The position numbers and the translations under genes were made by a program. The notes beneath the pieces are model-generated. The model searched no databases and was not told the origin of the DNA. It worked only from the letters and a program-made list of their open reading frames with translations. Of a DNA stretch of 64,000 nt, positions 14,891 through 25,462 are shown in pieces (the stretch's first letter is position 1; each line of letters begins with the position of its first letter). The DNA is taken from contig JACMZG010001870.1 of NCBI GenBank assembly GCA_018340805.1, positions 51,924,617 to 51,988,616 of the forward strand. Reading direction: 5' to 3'. This DNA is from Microvelia longipes. Taxonomy: Eukaryota > Arthropoda > Insecta > Hemiptera > Veliidae.

Positions 14891-14935
14891 TCTCCGGCAC
14901 TGATGATGATCGTGAGGTCGAAAGCCGGCTCTGGT
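14891..14935 (+). ncRNA. Hammerhead-ribozyme-like motif (PLE type)
   Basis: CTGATGA (14900-14906), stem II GATC-GTGA-GGTC, GAAA (14920-14923), then palindromic AGCCGGCT and C (14931) as the predicted cleavage site. CTCTCC upstream and GGAGAG downstream could form distal stem I. This arm is the cleaner of the two in the 14468-14977 element. Confidence 0.65.
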
Positions 14936-15110
14936 TTTAATAAAGGTTTGTGGAGAGATTTTGGTGTTGTTATTTGTAGTTATATTATATTATTATATCC
15001 ATTCGAAAGGTAGCGTGTTATATAAAGTTTTTTCAAAACTTCCGAGGTTCGATTCCCGCTACAAAGTCTATCGAAGCGAATTTTCCCCTAATGAAATTCG
15101 CTAAAAAACA

Positions 15111-16465
15111 GCCAAGTTCTAAATGTATCTCTTAATCACTTTTTGTTTTATCTTCTCTAAAATGTAATTAATATTAATTTGGTTCTGAATGAAACAGAAA
15201 ACTCGACATTTTGAAGTCATTTTAAAAGTTAAAATCCCTTCTCCTGTTTTTTAATGTAATATTTAATCCAATGATCCAACCGTGTAGAGAATGCGAGCTA
15301 AATTGTTGATTCAAATAAATGTCTTAATCTACATTTTATTTGTTAAATCTACATCAAGATTGACGTTTTAGAGAGAGGGAAGAATTAATACTTTTCTTTT
15401 TAAATAAATTATTCATAAATTACAAAATAATATTGTACGAGAAATTTTTCAGAAATAAAACCATTAAATTAAAATATAAATAAATTATACAGAAGAATTA
15501 AAAAATTTACAAATTTTGTCTAAATTTTAAAACAGTCTTAAGGGTTTTTTTTGGAAAACCTTTTAAGAAAATACATAAATGACTTTAGAATTGAGTGGTT
15601 CCTTAGTTAATTTTTGATAGGAATTTGACAAACTCCAATTTAAGAGGAGGAGTGCCATCCATCTTCGATAAGGGAAGAAGTATGAAAGCCTGGTCCTCAC
15701 TCGAGGAAAAGATAGGAGTATGAATTCCGGGCCCAGAAGGATTACGGCTTTTACTAGAGGAACTTCATTCTCCTTTCTAACTGGATCAGTTAAAACCTTA
15801 AAGAGGAGAAAGGAAACAAGTAAAACCTCCTTAGCATGAGGAGGAATGAGAGAAGTATGAGGAGGAAATACCGGTGATGAAACCCTACAGAATTAGGAGA
15901 AAGAGACAAATTATTGAACCTGTTTCCACAATGAGGAGAAAGGTAGGAGTAGACACTTGAAGGAACAAATATGAAAGTAAGAACACCCTAGATTCAAGGG
16001 GTATTCAGGAGGGGGGGGGGGTGATTTAAGGGTTGGAGTAGGAATTTTCCAAAATGAGGAAAATGGAAAGAGCGCACACCACTCGCTGAATGAGGAGGTA
16101 GAGGAGAATTTCGGCCCCCATTAATGAGTGGGCGATGTTTTTGAGAGATATCTAAACACTAATTAGATCTATTTGACTCAACCAAGTCCTCAAGCCAAAG
16201 TACCTCAGTATAAATACGTCCTCAGTTTGTAAAAATATAAAATATTTAAACAAGCAGTTAATCACTTGCTTCAGCCTTATTATGATGAAAATTTAATGCT
16301 TTTTGAAAAATACTTTCGTATTAAATAAATAATTCCGGCGAATCATTTAATTTGTAATTTGTTAAGTACATATTTCTTATTATTAATTTGTAATAAAGAT
16401 ATTATAAATTCTTTAAGAATATTCTTTATTGACTTGATTAAATCTCTGAGTGAATTTCCTTTAGA
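15111..16465. other. Intronic sequence with a purine-rich tract
   Basis: About 15640-16130 is strongly purine-biased (many GAGGAG and AGGAGAAAGG phrases) with a G-run at 16012-16021. No period or coding frame is evident. Similar purine-rich tracts recur at 50040-50200 and 55500-55690. Confidence 0.5.
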
Positions 16466-16469
16466 AAAT

Positions 16470-16600
16470 TAGCTAATGGAATAGGCGTCACGGCGGGAGT
16501 CAGACTCGAGAGTGTGGCCAAAATCCGTTTCAGAGGTCCCTGATTACGAAAAAAAAGTTTTATCAAAACTTATATATATATATATATATATTCGTTCTTT
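16470..16600 (-). mobile_element. Fragment of the tRNA-like-ended repeat
   Basis: Read on the minus strand: GGGACCTCTGAAACGGATTT, then a decayed B-box region and GACTCCCGCCGTGACGCC, as in 43460-43520. A short (TA)n (16571-16590) follows, as in the longer copies. Confidence 0.5.
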
Positions 16601-17109
16601 ATCTACTTTTAAATAGAATAGATAACGTGACTGGTTATAAACACAAGTATTTTTCAGACAACATTACTTAGAGATTGCAGATAAAGTCAGACATGGTATC
16701 AAATGGGATGCAATTAGTAGTGCAGGTTTCTGGTGTGCGGGGAGGGGTTGAAGGGATGTTGAGCAGGACAGGGAGATGTTGAGTAATGATACCAAGTAAT
16801 ACAACACCGGATATAAAGTCAGAGAGAGTGAATAATGGCTCTCATTTTTCCCCAAGTTAGCTCTCATGTATAACTCGAGCTTATTCTCCTCCTTAGTTTT
16901 ATGTTAACTCTTGAATGAAACTATCAAATACCTTTTTTGCTTTTATCAATTTAATTGAACTGTTAACTGACCGCAGCCAATAAAACAGCTATTGAATTAA
17001 TTTACATTATTCCTGTAGGAAATAATGAATGTACAGGGAAGTTCTATATATGCCGGGGAAGTTACTTCCCCGAAATATCGTCGAGAAAGTACAGCTTTCA
17101 ACTTTACTG

Positions 17110-17332
17110 ACATGATTACATAAGTACACATAAGACATAAGTACACATAATACATTACACATAAGACATAATACACATAAGTACAGACATAAGTACACAT
17201 AAACATAAGTACACATAAACATAAGTACACATAAGACATAAGTACACATAAGACATAAGTACACATAAGACATAAGTACACATAAGACATAAGTACACAT
17301 AAGATAAGTACACATAAGACATAAGTACACTA
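17110..17332. repeat. About 18-bp minisatellite (ACATAAGTACACATAAG)
   Basis: Twelve or so units built from ACATAAG and TACACATAAG blocks. The long minus-strand frames here (tyrosine/cysteine/leucine repeats) are artefacts. Confidence 0.92.
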
Positions 17333-18273
17333 TCACTGTAACATAATATACGAGTACATTATATTTATACAATAATTCATCACACTTGACTCCTAAGATT
17401 AGGGTCAACCTTTATGTAACAGTCAACCACTTGTTTGCCTACAATTTGCATTTTTAATCTAATCTTATACGTGTTAATTTCAATTATGAAGTTAAAAAGG
17501 TGCAAATATGGCCTAAATGATTCTAAACAGCCCGGGAACCTATGTAATATAGTTCCCCTTCAATATTACTTAAACTGAATTATATTTATCAACTGTATAA
17601 ATGTCATAGAGGGAGTTTTCACATTACTGTAATGTTAACAAGGAGGTTCACAAGCCTGAGGAATATCTTTTGTAACGCTCTCTTACTTGAGAACTACTCT
17701 GTTATCTATTTTTTGCTGTGCTCTCTACTTCTTGTTCTGCTATCTATTTCTTGATGTGCTCCCTTAATTGTATCTATATTCTTACTCTGCTAAGTATTAC
17801 TAGGTCTGATAGATACTTCTTGCTCTGCTATCTCAGATCCCGATTCAAATTCCGGATTTGAATCATAGACTCAAAATACATCAAAAGCAACACATTACTT
17901 TAATTGTTAAGTTTACCGACACCTATTAGTTTTCCGGTTATTAATCTAATTCGTTGGGTCTATTTAACTCAAAACCTTACTACTTAGTTGTACACACTAA
18001 TTTCTTTGATTTCCATGGTTTGATGATAAAATTTTAAAATCACCTACTGGCGATCGTGTAGTCAAGGATATTGAAATTTTCGAAATGGAATCAAAATTTC
18101 ACTCTTGAGAAGTGCCAAATTCCGTAAAAATGATTCGATACGACACTCTCAGGAAACCCCCTCTGGTGATGCTCAGATGCTCAACGCCCTTCGAAAAAGC
18201 CTTTAACAGTAGGATCTTGTCATTGAAAACTTCTACATCCTTATCAAACGTTAAACTTTTAGTGTGAAGTATA
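17333..18273. other. Intronic sequence, no gene seen
   Basis: AT-rich with several loose repeats of TTGCTCTGCTATCT between 17700 and 17840. No conserved coding segment recognised. Confidence 0.5.
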
Positions 18274-18281
18274 ATGTAGAG

Positions 18282-19091
18282 CAGCGATTCTCAACCACCG
18301 GTCTGCAGAAAAATTTGACCGGTACGCAATAAAATGTAAGATGTTATCAAACAATGAGTGATGAATATAAACAAATTATGGTATGATAAATATAAAGATA
18401 AATTTAAGATTCTGAGAATTAGAAATAAGGCTTTATCAACATAACATTTCTGGGAATAAATTATCTTTTGATAAGACAGTCCCTTAGATGTTTTTATGGT
18501 TGAACGGCCGGCAATTCCTAATAATATTTTTTTAAAAATTATATAGAATTTTAAGTAAAAATAAATTAAGCGACCTTGCGGATAAACAAACCATTTTTGT
18601 AATTGGAAAGTTGAATTCAGATAAATGAAACCTTCTTAAAAAAGAGTCACTTATTAAAATATTCCCCGATGTTAGGTTAAAGAACAACATTCCAAACCTC
18701 CTCGTTAGATAAGTTTTGGATCTTGAGTAAAAACGTTTATTAGTCTGTTTTCAGCCTATCATTTCTGTGAAATACTAGTTTTACCTTGATGACGGTTATC
18801 AATAATGAAGAAACAAAATGATTAGATGCTGATTCTGCTTTACGCAGAAACTTTATTACTTCCAGAAATAAAAAAAATAATAATAATTAAACAGTAACGA
18901 ATTTACCGTTGTTTTTTTAAAGTACTGTTTCTGTTTCTCAGTAACTGTCTGTAAACATCAAGGGTTTGTATTTCGTGCCTTTTTAAAAATATTAAAAATA
19001 TATGTCTAAACTTAATTTTAGTTTTTAACCAATCGGCAATGTCATCCTAGTATTTTCCCGGTCCGCGTTGTAAAAAGCTTAAGGACTACTG
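18282..19091 (+). mobile_element. Non-autonomous hAT-like DNA transposon
   Basis: The left end CAGCGATTCTCAACCACCGG resembles the common hAT/Charlie-type start CAGNGGTTCTCAACC. The right end, read inward, is CAGTAGTCCTTAAGCTTTTT. The flanks ATGTAGAG (18274-18281) and GTGTAGAG (19092-19099) form an 8-bp target duplication with one mismatch, as expected for hAT. GGTCTGCAGAAAAATTTGAC on the left and CCCGGTCCGCGTTG on the right are also typical of the family. 810 bp, no transposase frame. Confidence 0.82.
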
Positions 19092-19369
19092 GTGTAGAGC
19101 ATCTGGTAGTAACTCCCCACCAGTGAGCAGATCAACCAGGCAAAACATCTTTTCGAATAGATAACCTCATACTAGCAATACATCTGATCCTTTAAACACT
19201 AAAATCTCTTCTCATCTCTTCAACGTCTCGAAGACAAGGTCAGAGACTGTTATAGGGCAACTCTCTTCTTCCACCTTCTAAAATAAGCCTCTCTGTAATA
19301 AGAAATAGAGTAACAAGAAATACTGCTAAGACTCAGGTCATCTGGCATAACATAGTGTTCTTTTATGGT

Positions 19370-19460
19370 GTCCATACAGCCCTGAAGATGCCTCCCACAG
19401 TAGAAGTAAAATATCGAGTTTATCATCAATATTCAGAATCTTCATGACAATAACCTTGGA
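19370..19460 (+). ncRNA. Decayed hammerhead-like motif (CTGAAGA family)
   Basis: CTGAAGA (19382-19388), stem II TGCCTCCCACAGTAGAAG, then TAAAATATC where GAAACGTC is expected, so the second core strand is mutated. The tail AATCTTCATGACAATAACC matches the 33600 copy. Presumably inactive. Confidence 0.5.
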
Positions 19461-19590
19461 AAACCTGCGTATCTTTGTATAGAGTAGTTGATTTGGTTTA
19501 TATAACATAGCGTTTATTGGCCATATGTATTTAAAACAGTTAAGTGTTTAACTGTTTTGGTCATAATAAACAAAAAAAAAATATTTAAGA

Positions 19591-21020
19591 TTTCGACGGA
19601 ATTAGTTAACTGTCGATAAAGAATAAGAATAAAGAATACAACTTTCTGTCTGTTAACTGCTTTATATCTGCTTTATGTCTGATGTCAATATATTTTATTC
19701 TTTCGCAGGAATCCAAAGTCTTTAATTTTCCAAACAATTTGCGACCGTTGAGAGATAAGAGAAGAATCTACAAATATTTTAAGGAAACGTTTTAAAGTAG
19801 TTATACCTTACTAAGGTTGATATTTTTCGAGGTATAGCATTATTTAAAGAGATTGCGCAGTATGTTATAGTGATAATATATCAATAATGGAGTTATTAGA
19901 TGTGTATGAAATTGTGAGAAGTGTACTAAGAAGAAGATTTCATGAACAATACCAGTTATTAATAAATGGCAAAACACAAAATGGTATTGCTAGAGCGATT
20001 TTAAGGGAATTAATTTAGCAAAGTTTAAGGGAAAAAAGTTCAGCTATTAATGAACTTCAATTTCAAGAAGGTTTAACCTTGCTTAAGATGAGAAATAAGT
20101 TGAAAGTTTTAGAAAGTAAGATAAAACGTGTAGATGCCCAAGAGTATGCTCAGCAAAACAAAGAAATTGATATAATAACTGAAGAAGATGAGGGAATTGA
20201 TGAAATAGAGGCAGAAGAGAAAAAGGATGCAAAAATATGTAACGAGGACTTAATAGATAAGAACAACCATGAAGACAAAGCATGTAAGATAAATATATTT
20301 ATGGTAAACGTTATCGAGGACGGAGAAGACGCATTGAAACTTTTGAGCACAGAGACACATTAGTGAAAGATACAGAGAATGCTATAGAAATTACGGAGGG
20401 CAAAAGGAAGCTCCAGTCGAGCTTGTTGTGGATGACGGAAATAATTCCATCCAAGGACTTAAGGATGAATATAAAGAACCAACAAATTCAATAATGAAAG
20501 AAGAAGAATCAAAAGAAGAAATAGATTTAAGTTTGACTGAAAAATTGAGTGAAGTTGTGAGACAATTAGAGGAGGTAGTAATTCTTGTCTAGATTTACGT
20601 AATTCAGACGGAGTTTTGTCAAAAAGTAGTGAATCAGAAGGTTTTATTCAGATAATTTGAGCGTTATGTCAGAAGATTTTTTTAACACTTATGATAGAAT
20701 AAGTAGAAATTATTTTTATATTAAATTTAAGTCGAAATTTAGTTATGTTGGTGATGAAAATCTAAATAATGATAGATTTAAGTATGCAAGTTGTGAATTG
20801 AGCTCAGTTAGACGTGTCTACAAAGATAGTAAAGGAAGTTAAGCCAGAACCAAGTAAGTCAGTCAGGTACTTTGGTATAGGTCGTTTGGAAAACATTTTA
20901 GCTTTCGACCGAATTAGTTAACTGTCGATAAAGAATTATACTTTCTGTCTGTTAACTGCTTTAGTTTTTTATTAAACACTTTCTGATGTAGTGTTTAATA
21001 TATTTATTTATTACAACCAA
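19591..21020 (+). mobile_element. Small direct-repeat-flanked element (possible TRIM/LTR derivative)
   Basis: Two direct repeats (about 19591-19665 and 20903-20964) share TTTCGACGGAATTAGTTAAC, TGTCGATAAAGAAT and CTTTCTGTCTGTTAACTGCT. Weaker similarity continues downstream of each. They bracket about 1.2 kb containing a broken acidic ORF. The layout suggests a short non-autonomous LTR retrotransposon, but I could not fix the LTR ends, a primer-binding site or a target duplication. Confidence 0.45.
19887..20363 (+). pseudogene. Broken acidic, helical ORF inside the direct-repeat element
   Basis: A frame starting MELLDVYEIVRSVLRRRF runs to a TAG at 20016-20018, reopens in the same frame and ends at 20363. 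After the stop it continues through QEGLTLLKMRNKLKVLES, then a Glu/Asp-rich stretch (EEDEGIDEIEAEEKKDA). Further coding-like sequence lies in a different frame at about 20410-20590 (LSLTEKLSEVVRQLEEV), so at least one frameshift is likely. It is predicted to be coiled-coil/acidic and could be a gag-like remnant; no zinc knuckle, protease or RT is present. I do not recognise the family. Confidence 0.4.
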
Positions 21021-21029
21021 AACCTCAAA

Positions 21030-22190
21030 ACTCTTTAATGTTTTTTATTAATAAGTTAATAAAGTTTTGTATGATGCTGTTATGTTTTTTTATTTGTTGG
21101 ATGCTAACCACCTCTATCAACTCCTCAAACTAATTTAAACTAAATATCATCTAAATAAAAGATAAAAGTTATATAAATTATTTTAATTTAAGCTAAATCC
21201 ATCCTCTTCAAGACTCACATATCAAGTGCTTTATTAATATACACAAGACTTTGGTATGCAACTAAATCTGAAATTAAAACCACGAGTGACGTCATAAAGT
21301 CGTGTAAAGTTTTCTAAGTTAAACACTTCACCGTACAAATTAAATACTCGCTGTTTTAGTTTCCTGCTTTACATTTTAATTAAACGTTTATGAAATATTT
21401 TTATGGTTTAGAAACCTCCTTGTAATCCGCGAAACTAAATATGCTTTTCGACATATTAATATAATAACTTTTTAACATGTTTCTCTTTCGTTTTTATTCA
21501 TTTTTTTTTTACTTTCATGTCCCATTCGTACAGAAAAACATTGTAACAACGAACGAATAGGACATCAACTAATAAGAGATGTAGTGTCTGATTAGTATAT
21601 GATAGATTTAGGAACAAGGTAATTATGGAAGGTTATAAGAGGTAACAAGAAGTTAAGTGTTTAGAAATATATGTGTGTATTGCTAGTACGTATTTGATTG
21701 TGTTTTATTTATCTTTACTAGTCATTATAAAAGATATATTTATTCTTGGATTATTTTCTTAACAGATATATTTTACTTGTAATTAAACATTAAATCAAAA
21801 TTCAAACTTTTTAACAGGTCGCCATTTTGAAAGGAATAATAAAAATCTAAGGTGCAAATCTTTGATTTGCAATATATGCTTTTTTCACAAGGATTAAGTT
21901 TAAAGTTTATAAAGAGCTTTTAAAAGCAAAATATGTATTACAATTTATGAGTTCTAATTTGAAATTTTACTGGCAGTAATTTTTTAATTACCACCATGTG
22001 GAGTTTCATGCGTCACAAACAAGATAGTTCTATGCGCGATGAAGACAGCAAAAAACTGCAATTTGAATTTGAACGCTTAGATATCGACAGTAATAATAAT
22101 GTGTTTATTCTCATTTTGCCTTACCCTATATATACCATTGAATTATCTAAATACGTACTATCGAGATCTTTCTAATAAAACTATTTTAAG
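21030..22190. other. Intronic sequence downstream of neurexin exon C
   Basis: AT-rich, with no splice-bounded neurexin-like peptide on the minus strand and no recognisable element. The LNS3 exon that should follow exon C was not found here. Confidence 0.5.
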
Positions 22191-22196
22191 ACTTAC

Positions 22197-22349
22197 CAGG
22201 TGTGACGAGGGAGTGGTAAAAGTCAGTGGATCCCCTCCGTCTACTTCTTGACAGATAAAATCGACGTGACCGGCTACTGCTACTAATTTGCTTCCAACTC
22301 TCGCTAACTCAACTAAGTTCAGCCTCAACGTGTCTGCACTGAATTCAAC
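22197..22349 (-). CDS. Nrx-1: Neurexin-1-like exon C, end of LNS2 and start of LNS3
   Basis: Internal exon of 153 bp (51 codons), phase 0 on both sides, too short and too bounded by stops to stand out as an open frame. The acceptor is TTTTTGTTTTAG|GTTGAA with a good pyrimidine tract, and the donor CTG|GTAAGT matches consensus closely. The peptide starts VEFSADTLRLNLVELARVGS, contains GHVDFICQEV and ends DPLTFTTPSSHL. Joined to exon B it gives GCLRK|VEFSADTL, corresponding to [21 protein letters not shown] of vertebrate neurexin. FICQ supplies the second LNS2 cysteine and DPLTFTTPSS is the usual entry to the next LNS domain (DPITFETPES in vertebrates). The following exon must lie below 22197; I found none above window position 1, so that intron is at least 22 kb. 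Confidence 0.93.
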
Positions 22350-22510
22350 CTAAAACAAAAATAACAAATTTTAAATAAAACCGAGTGACATTGCTGTTAT
22401 ATTAAGCCAAGTAAGGGTATCATCCCCACATTTTTAAACTCGCTTTGATATAAGAAATAAGAAATAAATAAATAATTTAATAATTCATAAATGAATAATA
22501 AATAAATAAA

Positions 22511-22545
<35 letters not shown>

Positions 22546-22729
22546 AAAATAAAAAATAAAAACATACAATAAATCAACAGAATAAAAAATTAAAAACAAA
22601 CCGGCGAACGATGTATAAAGGTAGTAAGGAGTCACTTGTTAGCTTTGACAAATCGGACTGGTGGTCTCTTTATTTTTATTAGTTCATCGAGTAAAACTGA
22701 AGAGCCTCCCTCTCCTCTGACGTTCAGAA

Positions 22730-23273
22730 TAGAATCTACAGTAATCCTGACCCAGCTTCATCAATTCGTTGGTGCACTATACCTTACATTGACCCTTCGT
22801 CCAAGAAAATTGCTAGAGTGTTGAGAAATCAAGGATATAACACCGCTTTTCAATCTTCTGGATCCTTGAGAAGTATTGTATCTAAGCCAAAGGATATTAC
22901 GCATACTCTAGACAAAAGTGGTGTATATTTAATGAAATGTAGCGTTTGTGACGCATCGTACATCGGCCAATCAGGAAGGAAAATAGGTGAGAGGGCATTA
23001 GAGCACTTGAAGTGACCGGACAGTCGGTTTTACGATCATATAAAAGGAAAAGGCCATGAGAATAACTACACTCATGAAATAGCTTTGCTGCATGAAGTTA
23101 GAAAGGGTCCGAAACTTTCGTTTTTAGAAGCTCTTAAAAAAATGAAAAGGAATAACGACCTGTTTGGGCCCTTATCGCTGAACGTCAGAGGAGAGGGAGG
23201 CTCTTCAGTTTTACTCGATGAACTAATAAAAATAAAGAGACCACCAGTCCGATTTGTCAAAGCTAACAAGTGA
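22730..23273 (+). pseudogene. Penelope-like element GIY-YIG endonuclease, truncated and interrupted
   Basis: In eukaryotic Penelope-like elements a reverse transcriptase is followed by a GIY-YIG nuclease that nicks the target. Only the linker and nuclease remain. The plus frame reads IRWCTIPYIDPSSKK, then ARVLRNQGYNTAF, then the nuclease core with GVYLMKCSVCDASYIG (the GVY...YIG pair and the CxxC typical of the PLE nuclease), RKIGERALEHL, and a C-terminal basic region ending KRPPVRFVKANK. A single in-frame TGA at 23013-23015 splits it directly after EHLK. No RT motifs precede it, because the left inverted arm begins at 22727. It is non-functional as it stands. Confidence 0.85.
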
Positions 23274-23437
23274 CTCCTTACTACCTTTATACATCGTTCG
23301 CCGGTTTGTTTTTTATTTTTTATTCTGTTGATTTATTGTATGTTTTTATTTTTTATTTTTTGACATTGTTTATTTATTTATTTTCTCTCTTTCTTATTTT
23401 TTACTAGGTGTAGTCATTGATTTATTTTTTCATTGTT

Positions 23438-23480
23438 CAGGCCCTGATGATGACCGAAAGGTTGAAAGCTGGCTCTGTCA
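23438..23480 (+). ncRNA. Hammerhead-ribozyme-like motif at PLE 3' end
   Basis: CTGATGA (23444-23450), stem II GACC-GAAA-GGTT, GAAA (23464-23467), then palindromic AGCTGGCT and C as the predicted cleavage site (about 23475). Both conserved core strands are intact. It lies about 170 bp after the nuclease frame of the same element, the position expected for a Penelope terminal-repeat ribozyme. Self-cleavage is inferred. Confidence 0.7.
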
Positions 23481-23692
23481 ATAAATATTATATATGGAGA
23501 GACTTGGGTGTTTTATTAATACTTTATACTTCACTTTAGTTATCGAATTTTGACAAAAAACACTCGTTTTATAGGAAATGTTATCAGCTTTAAACAAATG
23601 GTCTCTTCATGTTTTGCCCACGACCTACAGGGAACCATTTATTGCAAGAAAACTGGAATTTTTTATATATAGCGCATTTATATGAAGGGCTC

Positions 23693-23831
23693 TGTCATGT
23701 CATTACATGACAAGAAAAAATATGAAATTTTAATTGTCATAATTTCATTGTTAAAAATATTAAATAGATATAGTTAAAATTATACTAAATATTATATTAG
23801 ATAGTTAACAGAAAAGAGACAGTTCTTTACA
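23693..23831 (+). repeat. BEL/Pao 5' LTR
   Basis: 139 bp, starting TGTCATGTCATTACATGACA (itself a palindromic start) and ending AGTTCTTTACA. It is followed at once by TGGTAACAGAGACAACG, a plausible tRNA primer-binding site beginning TGG. Short for an LTR. Confidence 0.95.
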
Positions 23832-24053
23832 TGGTAACAGAGACAACGATCCAGGACATCAGGAAGAAGAGAGGGTAGGAAAGAACCGTAGTCCCGTAGC
23901 ACCGCAGTAGAAGCCAAGCAGTTACGTAGTCACGAAGTAAACGTAGTCCAAGCAGTAAACTAGCGCAATCAGTAAATAGTCCGAACAGTAAAGCAGCCAC
24001 AGCAGTAAATATAACGCCAAATTTTAATCTTTTTACCATTATAATAACATACC

Positions 24054-24848
24054 ATGTCGATAGGACTCAACCTAACTTTCAAAATTAAAGTTGCCAAAAA
24101 TAGACTCACAGACATTCTTGAATCAACTAGAATATTACTATCAGACCAAAATTATGAATATGACCTTATATCTAAACATTACGATCTTGTTTCAAAATAT
24201 ACAAACACATTTAAGTCATTTAACGACAAATTTCTTGAAACAGTTGATTCTTTTAATCCCGAAGAATCACTGAATAATGAAATTACAGAAAATTTGGAAC
24301 TGTGCTTTGACGCAGATCACTTACTTAACGAGTTGGAACATGCGCGATTAAAGTTATTTAATGACAAACAACAATTGCATACAACTAGTCATTCTGATAA
24401 TATAAATTCTATTAAATTACCAAAATTAATTTTACCTACATTTTCGGGAAATATCACAAAGTGGGAAGAATTTCATGATTCCTTTTACTCAGCAATTGAT
24501 TCGAACAAACACCTATCCAATGTGGAAAAACTAAATTATTTAAAATCATATCTAAAAGATGATGCTTTAAATTCAATTTCAGGACTCGCACTAACAAATC
24601 AAAATTATGATGTAGCTTTATCTACTTTAAAAACCCGTTTTGGTAATCATAATATGATTAAAGATACCTTATATGAGGAACTTAGGCTATTACATACCAC
24701 TATAGATAATACTACAGAACTCCGCAAAACATTAGATAAAGTTGAAATTTGTTTACGACAATTAGAAGCTTTAGGTCAAGATATAGAACATCCTCTAATT
24801 GCACCTTTGATCATGTCAAATTTCCTTCTTCAATTTTCTTACAATTAG
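24054..24848 (+). CDS. BEL/Pao gag, N-terminal part (DUF1759-like), broken at its end
   Basis: The first ATG lies about 220 bp after the 5' LTR. The protein has an N-terminal helical region, then KLPKLILPTFSGNITKWEEF, the signature of BEL/Pao gag (DUF1759). Leucine-rich helices follow, ending around LRQLEALGQDIEHPLIAPLI. After residue 255 or so the frame goes wrong (a one-base change near 24820, in TCAAATTTCC) and stops at 24848. The continuation lies in the next frame. This is the capsid part of the polyprotein. Confidence 0.9.
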   Translation: MSIGLNLTFKIKVAKNRLTDILESTRILLSDQNYEYDLISKHYDLVSKYTNTFKSFNDKFLETVDSFNPEESLNNEITENLELCFDADHLLNELEHARLKLFNDKQQLHTTSHSDNINSIKLPKLILPTFSGNITKWEEFHDSFYSAIDSNKHLSNVEKLNYLKSYLKDDALNSISGLALTNQNYDVALSTLKTRFGNHNMIKDTLYEELRLLHTTIDNTTELRKTLDKVEICLRQLEALGQDIEHPLIAPLIMSNFLLQFSYN

Positions 24849-25462
24849 AAGAAGATAACATCCATAATGATTTAAAACCAATAGATATTAGACAATATTT
24901 ACATAAAGTCATAACAGCTAGAGAAAAAATTGAATTAAGATCAAAGAATCAAATAGTTAATTACAATAGAAATAATCCAAATGAAGGGAATTTTCCATCA
25001 ACATCAAACAATAAAAAGATAATTAATAAATCAACCACAGAAGCTTTGACAGTCAATTCCATTCGCTGCAGATATTGCAATCAAGCACACTGGAGCGATA
25101 TGTGCAAAAAATTTCCTTCTCTCACAGAAAGAAAATTAGCCATACAAGGCTGTTGCTACAATTGTTTGGCAAAATCTCATACAATCAATCAATGTGCAAT
25201 TAGCAAACCATGTTTTCATTGTAAACTAGTTAAAGATCACCATCGGAGTCTTTGTCCGAAGAAATTCCTAACCCATGATCAAAATAAAAATTCCACACTA
25301 ACCAGCTTTCTAGATAACGGATCACAAGAACATAACACCTTGACAGACAACATAGATAATACAGTATCTCTGCAGACAGCAATAACCAATGTAGTTAATT
25401 TAGAAGAAAACACGAAAGGTAAATGTAGAATAATTCTTGACAGTGGAAGTCAAAGAACGTAA
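24820..25462 (+). CDS. BEL/Pao gag C-terminus (zinc knuckles) and start of protease
   Basis: Continuation of gag in a second frame. CRYCNQAHWSDMC, CCYNCLAKSHTINQC and CFHCKLVKDHHRSLC form the three-knuckle array usual in BEL/Pao gag. The frame then enters the aspartic protease at CRIILDSGSQRT (the D-S-G catalytic triplet) and meets TAA at 25460-25462, immediately after the active-site motif. The open frame formally starts earlier (24749), but residues before about 24820 are out of frame with gag. Confidence 0.9.

Larger units (their letters stand above)
14468..14977. mobile_element. Penelope-like (PLE-derived) inverted-repeat element
   Basis: Left arm 14468-14591 and right arm 14853-14977 are near-perfect reverse complements, starting ACAAATAACAACACCAAAAT and ending with its complement. 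Each arm holds CTCTCCACAAAACCTTTATT and a hammerhead-like core. Penelope-like elements typically carry terminal repeats with hammerhead ribozymes, and the same combination occurs beside the GIY-YIG coding remnant at 22.5-23.5 kb. The centre is a short tandem repeat and an AATCAATCAATC tract, with no coding sequence. Confidence 0.75.
13990..15110. mobile_element. tRNA-like-ended dispersed repeat, copy 1, interrupted by a Penelope-derived insert
   Basis: Shares its order with 42608-43565: a tRNA-like segment in reverse near the start (ATCAGCATTTGAACTCATCT), internal GTGGTCGTATCGACTTCAG, GACTCAGCAAACCCGGTTAT, GTTGATTTTTGTACCAAGTT, ATTCGAAAGGTAGCGTGTT, then a B-box-like CCGAGGTTCGATTCCCGC and a tail ending AAATTCGCTAAAAA. 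The 14468-14977 inverted-repeat element is inserted within it. A 106-codon open frame at 14127-14447 lies in the repeat and is not conserved as an open frame in the other copy. Confidence 0.65.
22545..23500 (+). mobile_element. 5'-truncated Penelope-like retroelement with inverted 3' duplication
   Basis: A GIY-YIG coding remnant is bracketed by inverted arms of about 183 bp: left 22545-22727, right 23178-23360. The left arm is an inverted copy of the C-terminal coding region and 3' flank (GGCGAACGATGTATAAAGGT pairs with ACCTTTATACATCGTTCGCC). Inverted partial copies at the ends are typical of Penelope-like elements. A hammerhead-like motif and GGAGAGACTTGGGTG follow at 23440-23510. The RT portion is missing. 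Confidence 0.8.

Noticed and set aside
16997..17408. Tyr/Cys/Leu repetitive membrane-like protein on the minus strand
   Set aside because: An 18-bp minisatellite artefact in two frames.
22636..22824. 62-codon frame matching the minus-strand frame at 23072-23269
   Set aside because: It lies in the inverted arm of the Penelope element and is antisense to the true nuclease C-terminus.
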